From Ardenticatenales bacterium (GTDB lineage: Bacteria; Chloroflexota; Anaerolineae; Promineifilales; Promineifilaceae), in assembly GCA_020634515.1 (NCBI GenBank), contig JACKBL010000001.1:1-64000 (forward strand): 64,000 nt of DNA, in the 5' to 3' direction. The notes below the pieces were generated by a model, which worked only from the letters and a program-made list of their open reading frames with translations, made no database searches and had not been told where the DNA came from. Shown one piece after another: positions 51,298 to 57,919 of the stretch (position 1 is its first letter; every line of letters begins with the position of its first letter). Both the position numbers and the translations under genes were made by a program.

Positions 51298-53826
51298 CTA
51301 GCGCAACACCGCGCCCACTTCCCGTTCCAACTGCTTCAAAATACGCTGCCGCAGTCGGCTCACGTCCTTATCCCGCAGCGTTTTATCCGGAGCCTGGAAG
51401 GTCAAATGGTAGGCGAGACTCTTCTTGCCCGATGGCAATTGCGCCCCTTCATACACGTCAAACAGCGTCACGTCTTGCAGCAAAAAGCCGCCCGCGCGCT
51501 GAATGGCCGCGGCCACCATCGTCGCCGGCGTTGTCTTGTCCACGACCAAAGCCAAATCTTCCTGCACCGGTGGGAAACTGGGCACGGGGAAAACGGTGAC
51601 ACGATCCGGGATGGCCTGGAGCAGCAGGTCCAGGTCCAGTTCCGCCGCCAACACAGGATAAGTCGCGCGAATCTCAAACCCCGCCACCACGCGCGGGTGC
51701 AGTTCGCCGAAATAGCCAAGCTGTTGCTCGCCCAGGCTAAGGCGCGCGGTGCGGCCCGGCCGCCAGGAGGGATGTCTGGCCGTCTCTACGTGGCTGTCCG
51801 TGATGTGCAGGCCGCGCAGCAGTTGCTCCAAAATCCCTTTCAGATCATAAAAATCCAGGTGGGCGGGCGCTTTTTGGCCGTTGCTCCAATGCCGTGGCTG
51901 GCGCGGCCCGGTGATGACGATTGCCAGTCGGCGCAGTTCGTCGGGCAGGATGCCGTCTTCCGACGCCAGATAAATCTGCCCCAGTTCAAAGAGGGCGATA
52001 TAGTCGGTAAAACGGCTGTTGGCGGCGGTGACTTCCATGACGGCGGCCAACAGGCTGTGGCGCATGGTCACGCGGTCCACGGTGATCGGGTTCGCCAGGG
52101 TGACGTAGGGGCGATCATCGCTGGGTGTGGTGGCTGTTGTCAGTAGTTTGCTTTCCCGTTCTGGCGTGGTGAGGCGGTAGGTGATGACTTCTTGCAGCCC
52201 GGATTGCACCAGCAGGTCTTTGATCGCTTCTTCGCGTTCGAGGGTGAGGTTGCCTTTTTGTGCCGGCAATTGATCCCCCATCGTCGTCGTCGGAATACGG
52301 TCATAGCCATAAACGCGACACACCTCTTCCACCAGATCATGCGCCCCCGTGATGTCCATGCGGAAATCAGGGCACGTCGCCAACAGCGCATCCCCCGACT
52401 CCACCACCGTAAACGCCAGCGACGTCAGAATCGCCTTAATCTCCGCCAGCGAAAGAGAAAGCCCGCCCAGGCGGACCACATCCGCTGCCGTCAGCCGCAC
52501 CGTCACATCCCGTGGCGGCTGCGGATAATAATCCACGATGCCCTGCGCCACCGTGCCCCCCGCATACAGGCGCAGCAGTTCCGCCGCCCGCCGCGCCCCC
52601 AAAATGGCCTGACTGGGATGCACGCCCCGGCTGAAGCGGAAACCCGCCTCGCTGTTGATCTTCAGCCGGTTCGTTGTCTGCCGAATGTTAATGTAGTTCC
52701 ACGACGCCGCTTCCAACAGCACGTTTGTCGTCTCGTCGTTAATTTCGCTATCCAGGCCGCCCATCACCCCGCCCAGGCTGAGGTTGCCCAGGGGGTCCGT
52801 CACCAGGATGTTGTATGGCTGTAGTTCGTGCGTCTTGCCGTCCAGGGTGATCAGGGTTTCGCCCGGTTGGGGCAGGCGGGTGTGGATATGAATGGGGCCG
52901 CCAGGGTTGTAGCTGTCGGCGCGGCGGCGCAGGAAGTCGTAGTCAAAGGTGTGGTTGGGTTCGCCCATTTCCAACATGACGTAGTTGCTCACGTCTACAA
53001 CGACGTTAATCGGGCGTTGCCCGGCCAGGCGCAGGCGGCGCTGCATCCATTGCGGGCTGGGCTTTTGTTCCACGCCGGTGATGACCAGGGCCACGAAGCG
53101 GGGATTGAGGTCGGGGCGGTCGGTGGTGATTTGCACGCGGTCGACAATTGGCGGTCCCTCCATCACCACATCATAACTCGGATAGCGCACCGTCTGCCCC
53201 GTCAACGCCGCCACCTCCCGCGCCACGCCAATAATGGACGCGCAGCGGGCAATGTTCGGGATAATGGCAATATCCAGCACCACATCCCCCAACACATCCA
53301 CCAGCGGCGTACCCGGCGTGTAATCCCCCTCCAGGAAAAGGATGCCCTCATGCTCGTCACTCAGCCCCAGTTCCTTCTCCGAACACAACATCGAGCGGTT
53401 ATAGACGCCGCGCAAACTCCGCCCCTTCAGGGTCATCTTCACCTGCCCCTCTTTGTGCCCGTCGTACAGTTCCGCCCCTTCCAGTGCAAAAGGGGAGTAC
53501 AGTTTCCGGTGGCTGATGTTCCCCTGACCCACGTAAGGGAACAGGTTAGGCGCGCCCGTGACCACATCCTCCGTTTCCGCGACCCCGTAATCCACCGTCG
53601 CCAACACCAGGCGGTCCGCGTTCGGATGCTGGCGCACTTCCAGCACCTGGCCCACGACGATCTTTTGCGCATCCCAAACCAGGCGGTCCGCATCCGTCCC
53701 GCCGGGGACGCCAATATATTCGATATTCTCCACCTCCAGTCCGCCAATGGTCAGCCGTTCAGCCAACGCCTCAACGGGCAAGGTGATGTCTACATAATCT
53801 TTCAGCCATGACAGCGGAACTTTCAT
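51298..53826 (-). CDS. pheT: Phenylalanine--tRNA ligase subunit beta
   Basis: Beta subunit of the alpha2beta2 PheRS: tRNA recognition, editing and structural support. It has 842 residues. N-terminal MKVPLSWLKDYVDITLPVEAL is followed by the EMAP-II-like tRNA-binding domain (IVVGQVLEVRQHPNADRL). B3/B4 editing domains, B5 and a C-terminal ferredoxin-fold anticodon-binding domain (PPVQEDLALVVD...SLAYHLTFQ) complete it. It is separated from pheS by 116 bp filled with GCGAGTTT repeats. The order pheS-pheT is standard. Confidence 0.97.
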   Translation of the reverse strand: MKVPLSWLKDYVDITLPVEALAERLTIGGLEVENIEYIGVPGGTDADRLVWDAQKIVVGQVLEVRQHPNADRLVLATVDYGVAETEDVVTGAPNLFPYVGQGNISHRKLYSPFALEGAELYDGHKEGQVKMTLKGRSLRGVYNRSMLCSEKELGLSDEHEGILFLEGDYTPGTPLVDVLGDVVLDIAIIPNIARCASIIGVAREVAALTGQTVRYPSYDVVMEGPPIVDRVQITTDRPDLNPRFVALVITGVEQKPSPQWMQRRLRLAGQRPINVVVDVSNYVMLEMGEPNHTFDYDFLRRRADSYNPGGPIHIHTRLPQPGETLITLDGKTHELQPYNILVTDPLGNLSLGGVMGGLDSEINDETTNVLLEAASWNYINIRQTTNRLKINSEAGFRFSRGVHPSQAILGARRAAELLRLYAGGTVAQGIVDYYPQPPRDVTVRLTAADVVRLGGLSLSLAEIKAILTSLAFTVVESGDALLATCPDFRMDITGAHDLVEEVCRVYGYDRIPTTTMGDQLPAQKGNLTLEREEAIKDLLVQSGLQEVITYRLTTPERESKLLTTATTPSDDRPYVTLANPITVDRVTMRHSLLAAVMEVTAANSRFTDYIALFELGQIYLASEDGILPDELRRLAIVITGPRQPRHWSNGQKAPAHLDFYDLKGILEQLLRGLHITDSHVETARHPSWRPGRTARLSLGEQQLGYFGELHPRVVAGFEIRATYPVLAAELDLDLLLQAIPDRVTVFPVPSFPPVQEDLALVVDKTTPATMVAAAIQRAGGFLLQDVTLFDVYEGAQLPSGKKSLAYHLTFQAPDKTLRDKDVSRLRQRILKQLEREVGAVLR

Positions 53827-53839
53827 GCTTTACTCCAGT

Positions 53840-53942
53840 GATGCGGGTAGCGGGTTTGCGAGTAGCGAGTTTGCGAGTTTGCGAGTGGCGGGTTTGCGGG
53901 GTGGCGTTTCAACTCGCCACTTGCCCCTCGCCTCTCGCCCCT
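53840..53942. repeat. GCGAGTTT/GCGGGTTT simple repeats between pheS and pheT
   Basis: Irregular repeats of GCGAGT(A/T)TGCGAGT, then CTCGCCACTTGCCCCTCGCC-like inverted partners. It is the same repeat type as 43988-44070. It can fold into a long imperfect hairpin inside the pheST transcript. Confidence 0.75.
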
Positions 53943-54968
53943 CTAAAACTGCTGCAAGAAACGCAGATCGTTGCTCCAAAAATAACGGATGTCTTCGATG
54001 CCATACTTGAGCATGGTGATCCGTTCCGGCCCCATGCCGAAGGCGAAGCCAGAGTACACCGACGGATCGTAGCCGCCGTTGCGCAGCACGGTGGGATGAA
54101 CCATGCCGCAGCCCAAAATCTCTAACCAGCCGCTATATTTGCAGACCTGGCAGCCGCCGCCGCCGCATAAAATGCACTCCACGTCCATTTCCGCGCTGGG
54201 TTCGGTGAAGGGGAAGTAGTTGGCGCGAAAACGCACCTGGCGGTCCGCGCCAAACATGCGGCGGGTGAATTCAATCAGCGTCCCTTTCAGGTCGGCGAAG
54301 GAGATGTTGCGCCCCACGGCCAACCCTTCCACCTGGTGGAACTGGATTTCGCTGCGGGCCGTGATCTGCTCATAGCGGTAGCACATCCCCGGCAAGATCA
54401 CGCGGATCGGATTCGGATAATACTCCTTCATGGCATGGATCTGGCCAGGGCTGGTGTGCGTGCGCAGAATGACGCCGGGCGTGGTGGTGTGGAACGTATC
54501 CCACATGTCGCGGGCCGGGTGGTGCTGCGGAATGTTCAGCAACTCGAAGTTGTACTCGTCCGTCTCCACGTCGCGGCTGCGATAAATCTGGAATCCCATG
54601 TCGCCCCAAATGCGGTAAATCTGGCGCAATGTTTCCGTGGCCGGATGAAGCCGACCACGCCAGGGCTTGCGCCCCGGCAACGTCACGTCAATCGCCTCGG
54701 CGGCGATGCGCGCTTCCAGTTCCGCCCCCTTGATTTGCGCCAGTTGCTCCTCGTAGACAGCCTGGAGCGCCTGTTTTACCTCGTTGACGCGGCTGCCAAA
54801 AGCGGGCCGATCCGCCGGGGCGATCTGGCCGACCTGCCGCGTCATTAGTTGCACGGTCCCTTTTTTGCCCAACACGCTTTTGTACCACGCTTCCAGCGCC
54901 GCGCCGGTTTGCGCTTGCCGCAAGCCATCCAGTGATTCCTGATAGACGGTTTCCAATTGTTCCAGCAT
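53943..54968 (-). CDS. pheS: Phenylalanine--tRNA ligase subunit alpha
   Basis: Catalytic subunit of PheRS. It has 341 residues from the ATG at 54968 (GGAAAG upstream); earlier ATGs in the frame are less likely. An N-terminal coiled coil is followed by the class II core: HHPARDMWDTFH, motif 2 region RVILPGMCYRYEQITA, the Cys cluster CILCGGGGCQVCKYSGWLEI, and motif 3 FAFGMGPERITML. It is transcribed toward pheT and has hairpins in its leader. Confidence 0.97.
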   Translation of the reverse strand: MLEQLETVYQESLDGLRQAQTGAALEAWYKSVLGKKGTVQLMTRQVGQIAPADRPAFGSRVNEVKQALQAVYEEQLAQIKGAELEARIAAEAIDVTLPGRKPWRGRLHPATETLRQIYRIWGDMGFQIYRSRDVETDEYNFELLNIPQHHPARDMWDTFHTTTPGVILRTHTSPGQIHAMKEYYPNPIRVILPGMCYRYEQITARSEIQFHQVEGLAVGRNISFADLKGTLIEFTRRMFGADRQVRFRANYFPFTEPSAEMDVECILCGGGGCQVCKYSGWLEILGCGMVHPTVLRNGGYDPSVYSGFAFGMGPERITMLKYGIEDIRYFWSNDLRFLQQF

Positions 54969-55017
54969 GTTACTTTCCATTTTGGTAACGATTACGAGTA
55001 CCTGGGCCGACAAAAAC

Positions 55018-55070
55018 CTTCCCGGAAGCTCACTTCCAAGCCATTTCGCATCGAAACAGCTTCCGGGAAG
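55018..55070 (-). promoter_or_regulatory. pheST leader hairpin (attenuator candidate)
   Basis: Perfect 13-bp arms CTTCCCGGAAGCT (55018-55030) and AGCTTCCGGGAAG (55058-55070). On the minus strand they are followed by GGTTTTTG, 50 bases before pheS. A small ORF of 29 codons with three Phe codons overlaps it, without a clear ribosome site. Transcription attenuation is plausible; no T-box NGGTGGNACCGCG sequence was found. Confidence 0.45.
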
Positions 55071-55187
55071 ATGGTCATCGTTGTAATATCTCGTCTGGCG
55101 TTTCAGAGCGCCTGTGTGAACAGGCTGTCAGGCACGGGCGCGTATCCTATCATACGGTTGGTTGAATGCCAACGTAGCCAACAAAAA

Positions 55188-55207
55188 ACGCGGCTCATGA
55201 GCCGCGT
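55188..55207 (-). terminator. Terminator upstream of pheS
   Basis: Perfect palindrome ACGCGGCTCATGAGCCGCGT followed on the minus strand by six T residues (55083-55188 side, at 55183-55188). It could end transcripts from the YhaM-like gene or act as an upstream attenuator. TATGAT just downstream (about 55148) is a possible pheST -10. Confidence 0.8.
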
Positions 55208-55404
55208 CTTGATGTCTGTCTGGGTGTTTGTGAGCGCTTCTGGAAACAGCCCGCAACAACCCGCCTGCTTAACGCGGCGTGGTCAGTATGTTGCTAAAGC
55301 TAAAAAAGAAGAAGCGCATTTGTCTCAACATGGCGCTGATAATAGCACTCACTCAGAGTGATGTCAAGATGAGGGCGCGGATGTATGCAACCGTCTAAAA
55401 GCAG

Positions 55405-55455
55405 CTTCCCCTTTTCCGCTGGGTTCATTCTCCTGGAATGAACCCAGCGGAAAAG
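55405..55455 (-). terminator. Strong hairpin after the YhaM-like gene
   Basis: A 19-bp perfect stem CTTTTCCGCTGGGTTCATT/AATGAACCCAGCGGAAAAG with a 7-base loop begins 8 bp after the stop codon. There is no immediate T run, so it may stabilise the mRNA end or pause polymerase rather than terminate alone. Confidence 0.7.
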
Positions 55456-55462
55456 AAGGGGA

Positions 55463-56431
55463 TTATGCTTCATTGGGAGCGAAGTTGGGGGGGCGCTGCA
55501 AGTAGCTGCCGAACATGGGGCTGGGTTTTTGGCTCCACGTGTCGTTGCCGGCATCTTCGCTCAAAAAGTCCAGAAATCCCTGCACCCGGCTGTCCAACAA
55601 ATCGATCTGATGTAGCAGAATCGCCTCCAGCGTCTTGGGCGTCACCGGCGCGCCCCATTCCATCTGTCCGTGATGGGAAGCGATCAGGTGAACCAACTGC
55701 TGCAGCGCGTCCGCGGGAAAGTCGTCCAGTTCCGCCGCCGCTTTTTCCACGATGATCACGCCGCGCACGATATGCCCCACAAGATGCCCGTCGTCGGAGA
55801 CGGAAATGCCGGCATCCGTCCCATACTCAAACACCTTCCCCATATCGTGTAGCAGCACCCCCGACACCAGCAAATCCCGGTTCACGTAAGGGTAATGCGC
55901 CGCCAGCGCGTGTGCAAGACGCACCATGCTCAATGTGTGCGCCAACAAGCCGCCCATGTAAGCGTGATGCATTCGCCGCGCCGCCGGCGCATCCGCAAAG
56001 CGCGGCAAAAACGCCTCGTCCAACAAGATATGACGCAGCAATTCTTGCCAGGGCGCGTTCAGGCTCTCAATTTCCTCGTGTAATTCGGCGATCATCTCTT
56101 CACGGGAGCGCCCACTGGTGCGTAAGAAATCGCGCATGTCTGGATTGGCGTGCGCGGACAAGTCGGTGACCACAACCTGCGGCGCATTGCGGTACGTACT
56201 GACACGCCCTTCCACCAGCGCCACCTGTCCCGCGCTCACCCAGCGCTGCACCTGCGCCGGAACATCCCAATAAACCCCGTTGACCTGACCGGTCTTGTCG
56301 CTAAGGACCAGGCGCAAGAACGGCTGCCCATCCTTCGTCGTACGACTGATGACGTCGCGCAGCAGGAATGGTTCGTCCATAAACTTGTCGCCATTCTTCA
56401 GGTCCGTGATAAACAGGGTTTTCATTGACAT
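55463..56431 (-). CDS. YhaM-like 3-prime-5-prime exoribonuclease (OB-fold plus HD domain)
   Basis: A 322-residue protein starting at the ATG at 56431, with GAAGGAG upstream. Residues 1-95 form an OB-fold (FLLRDVISRTTKDGQPFLRLVLSDKTG...GRVSTYRNAPQVVVTD). Residues 140-300 form an HD domain with HHAYMGGLLAHTLSM, LLHDMGKVFEY and IASHHGQMEWG. YhaM homologues trim RNA and can act on DNA with Mn2+. Processing or turnover of RNA in the cytosol is expected. Confidence 0.88.
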   Translation of the reverse strand: MSMKTLFITDLKNGDKFMDEPFLLRDVISRTTKDGQPFLRLVLSDKTGQVNGVYWDVPAQVQRWVSAGQVALVEGRVSTYRNAPQVVVTDLSAHANPDMRDFLRTSGRSREEMIAELHEEIESLNAPWQELLRHILLDEAFLPRFADAPAARRMHHAYMGGLLAHTLSMVRLAHALAAHYPYVNRDLLVSGVLLHDMGKVFEYGTDAGISVSDDGHLVGHIVRGVIIVEKAAAELDDFPADALQQLVHLIASHHGQMEWGAPVTPKTLEAILLHQIDLLDSRVQGFLDFLSEDAGNDTWSQKPSPMFGSYLQRPPNFAPNEA

Positions 56432-56666
56432 AAAACACTCCTTCGCGCCTAGTGGACAGGTGATCGATCTCGTCAGTCCGCATCATTGCCCGCAAACTAT
56501 CCTCAAAAATCCGCATAATCCACGAAGTCCGTGGCCGTCAATAATAACGAAGCCAACATCGGAAAGCGGGCGCACATGCGTTGAAATTGGGTTTTTCCGA
56601 CGACATCGCCTACAATGCAAACAGGGTGTATCAACTGATATGCCTCAACAAAACAACATGGGCTAA

Positions 56667-56754
56667 GGAACGGAAATTGAATAAGACAACGAAGTTGTTT
56701 CCTTACCGTTCCTTCAAACCGACGATGCCATTCCGCACTTTATTTCATCGTCAG
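56667..56754 (+). repeat. Two-hairpin repeat family B, copy 2
   Basis: Outer arms GGAACGG/CCGTTCC enclose ACAAC-GAA-GTTGT; then GACGATG/CATCGTC with GCCATTCC at the loop. Compared with copy 1 (8200-8288), changes in hairpin 1 are paired, preserving the stems. It lies 64 bp before ubiX. The rest of 56432-56817 holds only the ubiX promoter. Confidence 0.7.
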
Positions 56755-56793
56755 TCTTAAGGGTTTGCAGCCGGTCGGGAAGCCCCAACCCAT

Positions 56794-56799
56794 TATACT
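56794..56799 (+). promoter_or_regulatory. -10 box of ubiX
   Basis: TATACT ends 19 bp before the ATG at 56818, giving an mRNA leader of about 12 bases. Repeat B copy 2 lies upstream of this promoter, not within the transcript it would drive. Confidence 0.5.
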
Positions 56800-56817
56800 G
56801 AATTGGACGGATTGCGC

Positions 56818-57462
56818 ATGACGGATTCTACCCCATTTGAATTAACTTCACCGGAGACACCGCCCGCGCGGGACGTGGAACGGATCATTGTGGGAATTAC
56901 GGGGGCCAGTGGCGTCATGTACGGGATTCGCCTGCTGCAAGTCTTGGCAGACCTGCCCACGGTAGAGACGCACCTGGTGATGAGTACGGCTGCCGCGCAG
57001 ACGATTGGGTTGGAAACGGATTACACAGCGGACGAGGTGATGGCGCTGGCGGACGTGACCTACCGCTTCCGTGATATTGCCGCCGCGATTTCGTCCGGCT
57101 CTTTCCGTACGCAGGGGATGGTGGTGCTGCCCTGCTCCATGAAAACGCTGGCGGCGATTGCCCACTCTTTTAGCGACAATCTGATCACACGGGCGGCAGA
57201 TGTGGTCCTGAAGGAGAGGCGGCGGCTGGTGCTGATGCCGCGTGAGACGCCGCTGCATCTGGGGCATGTGCGCCTGATGCAGCAGGTGATTGAGATGGGG
57301 GCGATTTTGGCTCCGCCCATGCCGGCATTCTACCACCGCCCCCAAACCCTCGACGACATCATCAATCAGACCGTCAACCGCGCCCTCGACCTCCTCGACA
57401 TCCGACTGCCCCAGGACCTTTTTGCCCGTTGGCGGGGCGGGAGAGCCAGCCGTGACGATTGA
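56818..57462 (+). CDS. ubiX: UbiX family flavin prenyltransferase
   Basis: Joins dimethylallyl phosphate to FMN to make prenylated FMN, the cofactor of UbiD-type decarboxylases. It has 214 residues from the ATG at 56818. Motifs: GITGASGVMYGIRLL (flavin site), SSGSFRTQGMVVLPCSMKTLAAIA, and RRLVLMPRETPLHLGH. No ubiD partner is in the window. The stop overlaps the next gene by 11 bp. Confidence 0.94.
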   Translation: MTDSTPFELTSPETPPARDVERIIVGITGASGVMYGIRLLQVLADLPTVETHLVMSTAAAQTIGLETDYTADEVMALADVTYRFRDIAAAISSGSFRTQGMVVLPCSMKTLAAIAHSFSDNLITRAADVVLKERRRLVLMPRETPLHLGHVRLMQQVIEMGAILAPPMPAFYHRPQTLDDIINQTVNRALDLLDIRLPQDLFARWRGGRASRDD

Positions 57463-57898
57463 TCTCCGTACCGCCGCCCTCGATTACCTGCAGCAGCATC
57501 ACGTCCTCGCCCTCGCTACCCGCACCGCCGACGACCTCTGGGCCGCCGCCGTGTTTTATGTCAACAGTGGCTTCGACCTCATCTTCTTATCCGCCGGGCA
57601 CACGCGCCACGCCCACCACCTGGCAACCCACCCCTGGGCGGCGGCCACCATTCAGGACAGCATCAGCGATTGGCGCGAAATCAAGGGAATTCAACTGGAA
57701 GGCCCCGTACAGCAGTTAGCCGGCGCGGAGCAGGAGATGGCCGAGGCGCTTTACCGCACCCGCTTTCCCTTCTTGCAGGATGCGCCCGACCCCATCCAAC
57801 GCGCATTCGCCCAGGTCAACTGGTATCGCCTGACGCCGCGGCATCTCTACTTGCTCGACAACAGCCACGGCTTCGGCCACCGCGACCAAATCTTCTGA
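57452..57898 (+). CDS. PNPOx-like split-barrel protein (YhbP/UPF0306 type)
   Basis: A 148-residue protein starting with the GTG at 57452 inside the end of ubiX. The sequence YLQQHHVLALATRTADDLW...FYVNSGFDLIFLS...HPWAAATI and GIQLEGPVQQL matches the pyridoxamine-phosphate-oxidase-like flavin-binding barrel. The ending LLDNSHGFGHRDQIF resembles the YhbP ending (DNTLGFGKK). It probably binds FMN or F420. Overlap with ubiX suggests a shared flavin-related role. Confidence 0.8.
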   Translation: MTIDLRTAALDYLQQHHVLALATRTADDLWAAAVFYVNSGFDLIFLSAGHTRHAHHLATHPWAAATIQDSISDWREIKGIQLEGPVQQLAGAEQEMAEALYRTRFPFLQDAPDPIQRAFAQVNWYRLTPRHLYLLDNSHGFGHRDQIF

Positions 57899-57919
57899 CC
57901 CCGGCAACCACCAACCGCC

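Noticed and set aside
55014..55190. T-box riboswitch upstream of pheS
   Set aside because: No NGGTGGNACCGCG antiterminator sequence; only hairpins are present.
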